DNA of 64,000 bases from NCBI GenBank assembly GCA_030272585.1, contig BSYQ01000003.1, positions 7,750,001 to 7,814,000 of the forward strand. Direction: 5' to 3'. Position 1 is the stretch's first letter; every line of letters starts with the position of its first letter. A program made the position numbers and the translations under genes. Below are positions 1 through 9,691 of the stretch, one piece after another. This stretch comes from Bryopsis sp. KO-2023. Taxonomy: Eukaryota; Chlorophyta; Ulvophyceae; Bryopsidales; Bryopsidaceae. Below the pieces are notes generated by a model that was not told the DNA's origin, did not search any database, and saw nothing but the letters and a program-made list of their open reading frames with translations.

Positions 1-183
1 GACCATAAGTTTGATCTTATGTACGCTAAGCGTGCTTTCGTCCATTGGTATGTGGGTGAGGGTATGGAGGAGGGTGAATTCTCTGAGGCTAGGGAGGATT
101 TGGCTGCTCTTGAAAAGGATTACGAAGAGGTTGGAGCTGAGTCTGCTGAGGGCGAAGGCGAGGCTGATGACGAAGAGTACTAA
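1..183 (+). CDS. alpha-tubulin, C-terminal end (partial)
   Basis: The frame is open from base 1 and ends at TAA 181-183, giving the last 60 residues. It contains the [19 protein letters not shown] block, then the [22 protein letters not shown] helix, then an acidic tail ending in EEY. This is the diagnostic C terminus of alpha-tubulin, the GTP-binding subunit of microtubule heterodimers. The terminal tyrosine is the residue removed and restored in the tyrosination cycle. The rest of the gene lies left of the window. Identification rests on conserved family sequence; the isotype cannot be told. Confidence 0.97.
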   Translation, partial: DHKFDLMYAKRAFVHWYVGEGMEEGEFSEAREDLAALEKDYEEVGAESAEGEGEADDEEY

Positions 184-873
184 GTTCGAGAGATGTTTTC
201 CAGGATTGCATTTTCGTTGGAATTTTGAAATTTGCTTTCGTGATGGGGGGCAGCAGACATTGACTGATAATGGCGAGATTTGTAAACCCATGTTGCTGCC
301 AATGGCAAGTCTCTTGTGCTGGACTGAGGAAATAATGGGTGCATTACAAAATCAAACCAAGCATTCCTTTCTATATATCAACAGCCAGAAGAAAAAAAAG
401 GTTGGCGGGGCCTTTGTCTGTATCGTGAACAAATCTCCTGAACAAACTTCATAAAGAAAATATCTACCCATCAATTTCCATGACATCTCCAATAACAATA
501 TAGCACACAAAATCACACAATCAGCCCTCTCCTGGGCATCCAACTGTACTCTCAACGAAATATCAATGCCTGGCAGTGACTCACAAGCAGGAGAAGAAAT
601 TCAGCTCAAAAAACAGAATTATACGCAATCACCGCAATCACACGTGTGAGGTTACAAAGCCCTCGAGACAGGGATGGGACGGTACCTGTCCTTCCTACAA
701 AACCCTCGAATAACTTTTTTCTTTCTGGCTACTGATGTTCGAACTTTTAGATAAATTTGCTGCGCTCGATCTAATCACAAGACCCAGCACGAAGGTAGCG
801 ACGAGCATCCCGCAATATCTTGCAAAATATCTTTTTCTTGTACCCCAATAATCAGTATCTCTGTTTGTCGAAG
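184..873. other. 3' flank of alpha-tubulin, no gene recognised
   Basis: This is the 3' untranslated and intergenic stretch after the tubulin stop, AT-rich with homopolymer runs. I see no open frame with coding character on either strand. Confidence 0.5.
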
Positions 874-1260
874 GATGCGTTGTCTTCGCTGCTGGCTACT
901 GTCTGGCAACACGTTCTTGTCATAGAATTTTGCCAGAGGGTTTCGGCGGCGGTGGGTGTAACGCTCACCATCCTGAGCAACTTCGGACCAATCCTCGAGC
1001 AAATTGCACGGGTGCGTCGAATCGCTGTTGACGTGCGTAATTCATTGTCAAAAGCAGTGAGGGTTAATTCTCCCCCGAGCTGTTTTTTTGTTTGTTTATT
1101 TTTAATTTGTCGGAACTAGGATGGAGAGACCCTTGTCGAAATTCCAAATAACACTAACAAGCGACTGGAAGCCTGCGAAACCATCGCTCAAAATGATGTG
1201 AATGAGGTTACGTCAACTGAGTTCATAGCCCATCAGGTAAACTCAGTCCTTGCATCATAA
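874..1260 (+). CDS. possible two-exon coding segment, unidentified
   Basis: Two open stretches fit together: 874-1062, ending before GTTAAT, and 1120-1260, starting after CTAG and ending at TAA. Both junctions are phase 0. The peptide has a hydrophobic helix-like start and a later NKRLEACETIAQNDVNEV segment. There is no in-frame ATG at the left, so a further upstream exon would be needed, or the segment is not coding. No family is recognised. Confidence 0.22.
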
Positions 1261-1341
1261 AAACTCACCCCCTGAAAAAGATAAATGCAACCTTCCTCCT
1301 CTTGACCAACCTTCAATTTGGTTTTATCGCTCCTTGAAATC

Positions 1342-1611
1342 TCAGAGATAATTTTCTACATCTGCCTGAATCCTGTAACTATAATATTTCCTCAAATCTT
1401 TGTACACGTTAACCATTTCCAAAGCCTCCTGACTTTCAGCAAATTTGATTATCCATGGTGCCAGGGCTATATTTTTTTCTTCTGCCTTGTCAACTGAATT
1501 CAATAGTTTCTGTCCTGGTGCAATTTTTAGTGTGATCCATTTGAAGCTGAAGACATATTGGAGCAATATTGATATCAATGGCAAGGTTCTGTTGACTAAC
1601 AGGTGCAACAT
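1342..1611 (-). CDS. possible exon, unidentified (minus strand)
   Basis: This 89-codon minus-strand frame ends at TGA 1342-1344. Its last two thirds look like ordinary protein, containing LAPWIIKFAESQEALEMVNV followed by KDLRKYYSYR, and a plausible acceptor (CTTCAG) lies inside it. The upstream minus strand (to about 1770) has another acceptor-like TTTTTTTCAG but no clean exon chain. It could be the last exon of a gene whose other exons I could not resolve, or chance. Confidence 0.25.
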   Translation of the reverse strand: MLHLLVNRTLPLISILLQYVFSFKWITLKIAPGQKLLNSVDKAEEKNIALAPWIIKFAESQEALEMVNVYKDLRKYYSYRIQADVENYL

Positions 1612-2701
1612 GTTCCTATCAACGCTGTGTCCAGAAGAATCCCCAGAAAACCGAGGGGAAAAAGAGTGGCTGAACTTGTTCTGTTTTGGGAAAACATCTC
1701 TCTACAAAACCAAGAACACAATCGAAGGCTGCATGTCCGTACAAACTTGGTCCATGCAAAGTGATCCCTGAAAAAAAGCCAAAAACAAAAAATAGGAAAA
1801 AAAAAGAGGGATCATGAAAATCAACGATGAGGTTTTGTCCCCCCCCCAAAAAAACACGTACAAGTTTTGAAACGATGTGTCCAATTCGCGAAGTTTTATG
1901 GGTGTTTTTTGTTTTTGTATGTTCTTTTCCGTTTCTCCCGTTTTTTTTTCTCCTTTTTTTCTTTCCTTGCCTCAGTGCTACAAGGATTTTTGGGGAAAGA
2001 AATAAGGTGCTGTTGATGGAGTTATGCTCAACGCGCTCATCCTATTGATGTGTTTAATAAATTAGGCACGATGGGGGGCCAAGTCTTGATTACCGAGGCT
2101 TTTTTTCTGGTGGAAAAGTTAGTGCTGGAAAATTAGAAAGAATGGAAGTGGATTATATCCTGGCTATATTGTTCGTCAAAATCGATGGACTAGTTTGGCT
2201 CCTAGTTTGGGCTGGAGGGCATCAACTCGATGTACTGTTGTTGTTTTTACCTCGCCCCTTGTTTTTGTTATTTTTATTGATTTATATTTTTTGGGGTTAA
2301 AAGTAGATTAATGTGAGGTCCCTTTTCCCTCGTTCGGGATTTTGATTGGAAAAAATTCACTTTTGGAGGGCACATCGGTTGTACGATAACTTTGAATGGA
2401 AAAGTTTAACGAATGAGTATTCGAGCAGTGGATGGGGGTCAGTTCAAAGTTGAATGGGTACTTCGATTGCTACTGTAATAAAAAAAGTTCTGCAATACCC
2501 TATGAAATCAACATCTGATGGAATGGATACTGCAAAAATTTACAAGGTGAGCCCATCTCCTGTTCATGTAGATCCAGGATGCAGTATGACAGGAGGTTTA
2601 AGTTGCAGGTTTCAGCAAAAATAAACCCTGGCTTGTTTCCATGGGTAGTGGGTTTCGATTCATCACATTCCAGTGGCTGCCCTTTCCACAGCCAGGTCTC
2701 C
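1612..2701. other. intergenic, no gene recognised
   Basis: The stretch is AT-rich with long T and C homopolymers (about 1795-1975). I found no exon chain, RNA gene or repeat that I can support. The right edge is the TTA duplication of the adjacent Harbinger element. Confidence 0.4.
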
Positions 2702-2704
2702 TTA

Positions 2705-2747
2705 GAGCATCCCCACCGCAGACCTCATCCCCATCCTCAGTTCGCGT
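2705..2747 (+). repeat. Harbinger left terminal inverted repeat
   Basis: This 43-bp repeat is identical to the reverse complement of 6455-6497. It is preceded by the target-site TTA at 2702-2704. Terminal repeats of this family are bound by the Myb-like protein and cut by the transposase. Confidence 0.95.
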
Positions 2748-2810
2748 ATGACGGACTTTGTGTTGACGTCATCGGTGGAAAGTGTGAAGTGCATTTCCAG
2801 GCGAAAATGA

Positions 2811-2852
2811 GCAGCCCCACCGCGGACCTCATCCCCACTTCGCGCTTATGTA
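2811..2852 (+). repeat. internal degenerate copy of the Harbinger terminal repeat
   Basis: About 100 bp inside the left end, the terminal-repeat theme recurs with changes (GAGCAGCCCC, then ACCGCGGACCTCATCCCCA, then TTCGCG). It has the same orientation as the left repeat and is shorter by a few bases. It may be a subterminal binding site or the remnant of a nested related element. Confidence 0.6.
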
Positions 2853-2891
2853 AAACTCATTTCGGTGAGTCCCACCTCAGTTTGGCTCCCC

Positions 2892-2913
2892 GAACTGAGG
2901 TCGACCTCAGTTC
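2892..2913. repeat. 22-bp perfect palindrome
   Basis: The sequence reads identically on both strands, centred on GTCGAC with CTGAGG/CCTCAG arms. It reuses the CTGAGG word of the terminal repeat, so it may mark a junction of two inverted element ends. Confidence 0.8.
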
Positions 2914-3339
2914 CCCACTTCACTCACGTAAAGGTATTGTCCACCATTTCGTGAGGATCCTTGTCGTTTGCGAGCGTGTTGACGATACGGCCGACGGCAC
3001 CAGAGACGACCGGAAACACGAGAAACCAGAGCTTACCCGTGTGAGGAGGCTTATCGCCAGGAGACGGAAGAAACGCAGGTGAGTGAACGTGAAATAAAGC
3101 TCACAGCGGGTTCTAGGTTGGGTTCGACTCCCAAGTGAGACCACAAACGTCAAGAGGGAAGGAACTCTTGCAGTAAACGTAGTGCTAGCTTCCTCTGAAC
3201 CATTTGCAGGCGTGAGGGGCAGCCCATCCACAACTCTGGCTTCTGTCAAACTTCCTGGTATCCATCATCGAAAACAGCTTTTTACATTGAATTCAGTCGA
3301 AGTAGAAAGACCATCAGCAAGCAGATCGGTTGGGAAGGG

Positions 3340-4060
3340 CTGTTTTTTTGGCTTGTTTCAAGGGAAAGGATAGGTTATTTGCTATGGTTCCCGGGAAGTG
3401 AAAAGGGGGAAGGGAGGAGTTGTTTTTTTTCGATTGAATGGAATGGAAGGGTGTTTTTTTTTTGCTAAGCGAAGGGAAAGGGAAGGGCCAGGTTTTTTTT
3501 TCAATGGGAAAGGGAAGGGCCAGGGTTTTTGTTGCTTGTTTCAAGGGGAAGGGAATCGCCCAACAGTTTTTTTTCTATGTTTTCAAGTAAGGGAAGGGAG
3601 CAAAGTAAAGGAAGGGAAGGGAGCAAAGGCTTCCTTTTCTCTTGTTTCAAGGGAAGGGATAGGCCAGTTTTAATTTTTTGAAGGGGAAAGGGAGGGGGGG
3701 GGTTCTCTTTTTTATAAGGGAGAAGGGAAGGACCAGTTTTATTTTATATTTGTTGCAGTAATCTTTCAAGGGAAGGGAGAAGGAAGGGAGAGGAGAAGAG
3801 AGGCTTGTTTTCCTTGTTTGAAGAAAGGAAAAAGGAAGTGCCAGAGTGGTTTTTTTTTTGGTTGTTTCAAGGGGAGGGGAACGGCCCATTTTTTTTTTCC
3901 TATCTCTGTAAGGGAAGGGAAGCAAGGCCCAGTTTTTTTTTTCTATTTCTGTAAGGGAAGGGAAGCAAGGCCCAGTTTTTTTTTTCTATTTCTGTAAGGG
4001 AAGGGAAGCAAGGCCCAGTTTTTTTTCCCTATTTCTGTAAGGGGGGAAAGCAAGATGTGA
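3340..4060 (+). repeat. AAGGGAAGGG-rich, T-tract-rich tandem region
   Basis: G-run words of the AAGGGAAGGG type alternate with T runs. From about 3890 to 4040 the pattern becomes a clear tandem repeat of about 46 bp (TATTTCTGTAAGGGAAGGG, then AAGCAAGGCCCAG, then a T run) in about three and a half copies. The purine-rich strand has closely spaced GGG runs. Long open frames here are low-complexity artefacts. Confidence 0.8.
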
Positions 4061-4423
4061 GAAAAAAGCGGTAGTGTTGTGATATGACCAGAGTGGACGG
4101 AAAGGAAGGAAAGGCTTATAATAAACGCTATGTGAAGTGGTGTTTTGTGTGTGTGGTAAACCATTCAAAACTATGAAAGGAAGAAAGAAGTCAGAAGTGT
4201 TGGTGGTCCCCCAAATTGATAATTGTTTCAAAAATTTTACAAGAGGAGATGCACCTCCCAATTCCTCAACCTACCCCACAATGATGTGGAGGGATACAAG
4301 AACTCGCGAGCTCACTTCATTGTGTAACTGATACATTGTAACACACGATATAAAATCAAATTTAAAAACGAAAAGTAACCGACACCAAGCCACTGCCACT
4401 GCCACTGCCATTGCCATTCACTT

Positions 4424-4926
4424 TCAACGCTGGACACGCCTCACAGGTGTGAACATGTCAATCACTTTGTCTTGTGATTGAGGCTGGAAGTCTCTTGCTG
4501 CCTCTTGTGATATGTTGCTCAATGCTTCCAGATTGAATTGTCCAAAGTTTGTCGCGAAAGGGTTGCGCGGCGGGGTTACCGCACTTTCTGCCCCCCAATT
4601 GAAGCTCCCAAACGGTCGAGGGGTTGATTGGCCTTGTGGTTGGGTAACAACATCATCCCCTGCCAAGGACGTCCCTAAATTTCAAGAGAAATGTTACTGA
4701 AACAAATAAAGGGAAAATAAATTCAATCGATATTTTCGTTCTTTCCTCATTTTTTATTGAAAGAGTTACTGGAAGTAAAAAAACACCCATCCGTTATCTA
4801 GAGTTACATATATATACCCGCAGCTGCTTCATTGAAGCTCCCAAAATCGGTTGAGGTTGGTGATTGGATCATGGCATCCACATCACTCGATCCCTCAGTA
4901 ACGGCGCCACATTCTTCCTTTGACAT
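4424..4926 (-). CDS. small two-exon protein inside the Harbinger element, unknown
   Basis: Exons on the minus strand are 4926-4818 and 4674-4424. The intron begins GTATAT and ends ATTTAG, with phase 1 on both sides. ATG is at 4926 and the stop at 4424-4426, giving 119 residues. The protein is acidic and polar (Gln, Ser, Pro). The phrase FGSFN occurs twice (once per exon), suggesting an internal repeat. It lies downstream of the Myb-like gene, within the terminal repeats, so it travels with the transposon. I recognise no domain. It could also be the 3' exons of a longer gene, as an acceptor-like ATCAACAG sits just before the ATG. Confidence 0.5.
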
Positions 4927-5312
4927 ATCTGTTGATAACACAACCTTATCATAAGAAAGACTAGAATGGAATGAAACCCCCAATTCCCTATTGTTGTTTG
5001 GTACTTGGATGCAACAGGGATTGGTGTAGCGACTTTTACAGAAAATGCAGAATGAGTAATGTACCTTTCTACCTCAGATTCCCTGTTTTGTTTCAGCTCA
5101 ATACAACACTACCCTTGACCTGAAAAACAACAGCAATCCCTCTATTTGTTATTAAGAGCAGTGTGGCGGGACCCAAGCACATCCTGTCAAACAGAAAAAT
5201 TTGTCCTTCTGCATGTTTTTCAAAGCAGCGGCACGGCCTATCTCCATCCCCAATCAGTCAAGAACAATTTTTGTTTGATTTATCTTCACAAAATCTATTT
5301 GCTCACCATTTT

Positions 5313-5965
5313 TTATTTTTTTAGTGCCTGAGATCGCGCCAGGGTAAAGAACTCAAACGCTTCTTTGTTATTGATGGACTTTAAGTCCATTGAGAACAAA
5401 GAAATTTGTGTGCCCAACTCTAGGGCACGGGCTTTTCTGTCGATGGCGTTGGCGAGGGCACTGAGTGACTTTTGCACTCCTACCTCAGAAACCCTCTCTT
5501 AATTTTTTTTTAAATTCCAATCGGCCTGGAATTTATATCGCTGTCCATCGCTTCTTCACTTCTGATTCGCTTGGATGGCTCAGAAAGGGCTTTGAACTTT
5601 GGCGTGGTCTTCAATACTTGCCAACAATGCAAGTATGCAAACGCATGCTGAGTTGAGGTCTTGAAAACATCATGAGCCTTAGCCACAGTGTCTTGGGCAT
5701 TTGTGCCCGAGACATTCATGCTTTGAACGGTTGAAAACGCACCATTGAACTTTGAGGTTTCTCTTGAAATACGCCCCCATTTAGACTGTAAGCTCTTTGC
5801 GCTCCTTATGGTACCCGATTTTTCCTGGAATTCCATTGCTATCCTATCCCAAAATGTGGTTGATGTTTGGTTTGTTGAAGTCACCGGGTCTTCACTGATC
5901 GTGACCCACGCACGACACAATGTTATTTCTTCAGCTTCAGAAAAATGCTTGCTTGCAGTTTCCAT
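5313..5965 (-). pseudogene. Harbinger Myb/SANT-like accessory protein, decayed
   Basis: From ATG 5965 the frame reads HFSEAEEITLCRAWVTISED, then TFWDRIAMEF, a KSLQSKWGRI segment, an SG..D..A linker and FAYLHCWQVLKTTPKF. This is the Myb/SANT-like domain and NAM-associated pattern of PIF/Harbinger accessory proteins, which bind the terminal repeats and help import the transposase. After RPIG, two in-frame TAA codons (5510-5512 and 5498-5500) lie in an A-rich run. The same frame then resumes as VQKSLSALANAIDRKARALE and ends LARSQALKK at TAA 5313-5315. The conserved distal part in the same frame points to a gene damaged in the A-rich run, unless a non-standard intron removes it. An upstream exon around 6059-6382 is possible. 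Confidence 0.8.
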
Positions 5966-6454
5966 CGCCTTCACCACAACAACAGAATCAGGTGGATTGA
6001 TATTTTTTCCCCTGAAAAAAATACATACATTCAATACTGAGACATCCCAGCCCCTTCCTCAACTCCCCCCAAGAATAGCAGCTCCAGCCCCAGTCCCAGT
6101 CTCACCCACTCCACTCCACTCTGCCCCCGCGAAAACCCTCAATTGTTGTTTTTTCCTGAGCCATTCTACCAATTTTTTTGCTGCAACACGAACGTTGAAG
6201 ACGAACTCAGCGAACGACCTTCTTAGGTTTAGGTTTTTTATGTTCCTTTCACCTCGACGGTCCCTGCAGTGTTCGAGTGGTGTTGCTGGAGGCCTTCCTT
6301 GGTGGTCTTGACGCGCTCTGCAAGGATACGAACAATCCACCACCAGTTTCGACGATGTCGCATCAACCAAAGTGAGGAGCAAAGTGCGCTGCGAAATGAG
6401 GAAAGTGAGTTCGAGTTCAGACGTCTGAATGGCGGACTCGTGGGGGGTTACTAA

Positions 6455-6497
6455 ACGCGAACTGAGGATGGGGATGAGGTCTGCGGTGGGGATGCTC
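6455..6497 (-). repeat. Harbinger right terminal inverted repeat
   Basis: Exact inverted copy of 2705-2747, followed by the target-site TTA at 6498-6500. Confidence 0.95.
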
Positions 6498-6756
6498 TTA
6501 CGTCATGCAACCTTCGCGTCTATGCAAATAAAAAATTAAAAAATCTGAATTGATACGTTAATCGATAAGGTTTGGGAGTTTTGTGGTGGTTTTAGGTTCC
6601 ACGGGACAAATTGAAATCGAGTTGTACGAGCGTAGTACAGGCACACCAATATGTGTGTAGTACATCCTTGCATTTCTGGAAGTGGACGGTTGCGTTTCCT
6701 GTATCAACGAAGTCTTTCGACGATACTCTCGTCTGTCTTCCAGGGAGGGAAAGACG

Positions 6757-8513
6757 ATGCTGTGTGCGGACACTGACGGCGACACCACGCAGGAGACGAG
6801 GCAGCGGCCTGTAGATTTCGAGGTGCCAAATCGTGCCTCAGGCCGTCTGACTTGGGCGTATGAAGTTGGTCTCAAGCTCACACGCAAGAAAGAACGGGTA
6901 TTGTTTTTTCACCCCCATGAAAAAATCTCTCTTCATCGCCGTGTTGAAAGCTTGGGAAACCTAGGAGAAGTTAAAAAAAAAGAGCAAGAATAGAAAGTGG
7001 TGGCCTGAGACGTTTTTCTTTTCTGTGTTCATATATTTCCGTTTTCATCAGGTTGAAAGAGGTATTATTGTTTACCATACTTGTGCAAAATAACACCAGG
7101 AATCTGTCATTGGGTCTAATGATGACGGATATTGATCGAGTCGTTGATATTTCAATATGTGCCCTTAGTTATTATTTTAGTGTCAGTGGATCATCAATAA
7201 ATAAACAGTGGGAGAGGAAAACAAATCTTTTACAAATTGACGGAACTGAATTAACTGGTCTTTAGGAGCTAGTTCAGTGATGCAAAAATTTGATTTTTTT
7301 TGTATTGCTTTTTGTGATAACAAGGAGAGCTTGTCCCTCATTTGGATATTGGACAGGCTATGTTCCTGGATGTATCACATTTTAAGGAACCGTATGTTAG
7401 ATTGATTTTACAAATTTTTCACATTAAGCATCCCTCGGATGGTACATCCTATCACAATGTTATTATGGCTATTTTTCTTCTTTTGTTTTTTGGGGGATGT
7501 CTTGGGTGATGCTCAATGATTGAAACACTCCTTGTCTTACCAAAACAGTGTAAAATGCTGGAGAAGCTGAAAGCTACGGAGCAAGATAGGATTGAAGTCT
7601 TGTGGACTGAATTGGAGGTCAAGAGGCAAAAGCTTGATGTTTCGCAGACGCTTGTAGATGAACTCAGTCAGCAGCTGGACAAGGTGCGAGCTGTTTGTAT
7701 AAATTCTTGTTTGGAGGCAGTGGAATTTATGGGATGAGTGTTCAGGGAAATGCAAGTAGTTTTGGGTGAGAACCAAGGAAGGGGGAAAAATGTTGGACAA
7801 GCATAAAAGATGAACTCAGCATGTAGAAATCGTTTGCTTGTCGTAATGACCGGTGATGAAGTCATGAAAATGAAACTCACCTGCCTAACTCTGGTCAATT
7901 CTACATTGAGGGGAGGGCACATTTTCTGGGGGCCTGGAAACCTAACATGCTTGCACCTAAAGCTTACTGTTTTTTCCATTCAGGAGAAAGAAGCTATTGC
8001 TCTTCTGGAAAAAGTTGTCACGTGAGTAAAGGGATTGGCTGGAATGCAATGTGTTATTTGCTTGCGAGTGGATTACTCAAATTGGCCTATTACCCCGCAA
8101 CCCACTTTCTTCCATTTCTGTCATTTTAACTCCCTTTGTAGGGGGAAACCTTGATGAATTTCAAGGGGCATTTATCTTTCTGACTCAGCATTTTTGACAC
8201 TTCAAACCATTTGAGAATTTTGCTGTCAGCAACAATGGGGCTGGAGTAACTGTATCCGTTTTCTTTGGTGTTTGTATGTAAGACTCTTCTTCTGAGAAAA
8301 TTGTGTCGTTCAATGTGTTGAAATCTTTTGTGCGTGTGCAGGAGCTGTGATCGAGCGGTGCCAGACCAGGTGAAGGAGTTTCTGGGGATGGTTCGAGGTC
8401 AGGACACGGACGAGGTGCGACACAGCTCCAGTTCGAGGGAAAAATGCAACTTCACTGCTGTAAAGACAAGCAGTAGATATTTGGAGTGTGGGATTAAAAC
8501 TGGGAACGACTGA
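6757..8513 (+). CDS. coiled-coil protein, six exons, unidentified
   Basis: Exons 6757-6897, 7052-7061, 7325-7395, 7549-7683, 7984-8021 and 8342-8513 join in phase at every GT-AG junction, giving 188 residues from ATG 6757 to TGA 8511-8513. The fourth exon is a heptad-rich helix (KMLEKLKATEQDRIEVLW, then ELEVKRQKLDVSQTLVDELS), followed by EKEAIALLEKVV and a polar tail ending KTGND. The second exon is only 10 nt. I recognise no family; the helix suggests oligomerisation or a scaffold role. The gene starts about 260 bp right of the Harbinger element, so its promoter lies beside the insertion. The least certain junction is the donor at 7396 (GTTAGA). Confidence 0.65.
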
Positions 8514-8690
8514 CGGACATAAATACGATGACAATAACACATAATGTTCCTTTCATTTTGTCAAGTTTCAGTGATCGATTGGGTGAAGCGTGTTTCTGTC
8601 ATCGCCGAATTGATCGGAAAACTATCCATCGTCCTTTAAAGCACGCAAAAGCGCGAGAAGAGACGAACCAACACCAACACAACTGAGCCG

Positions 8691-9128
8691 ATGGAGCGGT
8701 TAAAGAACGTTCTTGGTGTGTTTTCCACACAGTGCTCCTCGCCACTGGAGGGTCCTGACGATTCCAACACCAAAGAAGACGGCAAAGACAATTCGCAGGA
8801 GGGCGAGACGGGGAGGGATGCGGAACACGAAACGGTGGAGGTTCAGCATGTTTTCGAAAGGAGGGGCAGGGGACGGACCCCGAAGAGTGCAACGGTTGCG
8901 GCTTCGCCTAGTCAGAAGCGGGGAAGGGGTCGACCGAGGAAACAACCGGCCAAGGAGGAACCAGAGGAATCAGCGGAACCAGTGGAAGTGCAGCCAGCGT
9001 TGCCTAAGAAACGCGGAAGGGGTAGACCCAAAAAGACCGGTTTTCGTGGGGCAGCCGCTTCCACTAAGAAGGAAGAAGTTCAACCCCCTGCAAAACGTCA
9101 GCGTGGACGTCCTAGGAAAATACAGTAG
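8691..9128 (+). CDS. AT-hook chromatin protein (HMGA-like), intronless
   Basis: This is a single exon of 145 residues. After an acidic N-terminal third come four AT-hook cores near residues 57-65 (RRGRGRTPK), 76-84 (KRGRGRPRK), 107-115 (KRGRGRPKK) and 136-143 (RQRGRPRK), separated by Pro/Glu/Lys linkers. AT hooks insert the GRP core into the minor groove of AT-rich DNA, as in HMGA architectural proteins. No other domain is visible. It lies 177 bp after the coiled-coil gene on the same strand. The first hook has GRT instead of GRP and may bind weakly. Confidence 0.88.
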   Translation: MERLKNVLGVFSTQCSSPLEGPDDSNTKEDGKDNSQEGETGRDAEHETVEVQHVFERRGRGRTPKSATVAASPSQKRGRGRPRKQPAKEEPEESAEPVEVQPALPKKRGRGRPKKTGFRGAAASTKKEEVQPPAKRQRGRPRKIQ

Positions 9129-9691
9129 AGCGTTTCGGTGTGGGTTGCGACGGTTGATATAACATGAGACGTGTTTCTTTTATTTTATGTTGTTTCTCAG
9201 GAGGCATCATGGGGTTACTGCTAGTGGGGAGGAAATGGTTAGAAGAGGGTTTTTTTCCAGAAATACACATTGCATGTAAAGGCAGGGAAGATGTAATTCA
9301 TTGGTTTGGCTAACTATCAATTTTTGGTTCAATCCACATGTGTGATTCACCCCACAAGAAGCATTGCTCTGTTTTCACCTGTGCTGTACCACTCTTATCG
9401 AATTTGTTAATTCAAACTGAGTACCCTCAGAGTACCCAGTTTTTTATAGGAGCTATATACATGGCTGTGTTCTCCTATATTGAATCGTTAATGGATTGAA
9501 CCATCACAAATGCTCTATAGATCTGAGTGCAAATGCAGCGCAAATGAACAAAAAGTGTTCACCCACAGGGCGAAGTTGCATCCTGTGGAAAAATATTCAC
9601 TTGGCTATGGATGACATAATTTTATAACCCCTCAGGCACAATTCCACTCTCTCTCTCTTTCTCTAATACAACCCAAAATCAGGAACCAACT
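9129..9691. other. intergenic space between convergent genes
   Basis: The space lies between the AT-hook gene (plus) and the end of the filamin-RRM-RS gene (minus). It is AT-rich and should hold both 3' untranslated regions. No gene is seen. Confidence 0.5.

Larger units (their letters stand above)
2705..6497 (-). mobile_element. PIF/Harbinger DNA transposon, apparently without transposase
   Basis: The ends are perfect 43-bp inverted repeats starting GAGCATCCCC, and the element is flanked by TTA on both sides (2702-2704 and 6498-6500). A 3-bp TTA/TAA duplication and GAGCATC-type ends are typical of PIF/Harbinger. Inside are a Myb/SANT accessory gene (5313-5965, minus) and a small unknown spliced gene (4424-4926, minus). 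I see no DDE nuclease, although the family normally carries one beside the Myb-like protein. The copy is therefore probably non-autonomous, and its accessory gene has two in-frame stops. The perfect TIRs and clean duplication suggest a fairly recent insertion. Confidence 0.9.

Noticed and set aside
3105..3150. tRNA-like T arm (TTGGG TTCGACT CCCAA)
   Set aside because: The T stem-loop is good, but I found no matching 5' acceptor stem, D arm or anticodon arm within 80 bp upstream.
3314..4261. Lys/Pro/Phe-rich frames on both strands
   Set aside because: Generated by the AAGGGAAGGG and T-run low-complexity tract.
6059..6382. Upstream exon of the Myb-like accessory gene
   Set aside because: Splice signals exist (GTGAGA ... 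TTTTCAG), but the phases do not agree with the downstream frame, and the peptide shows no family match.
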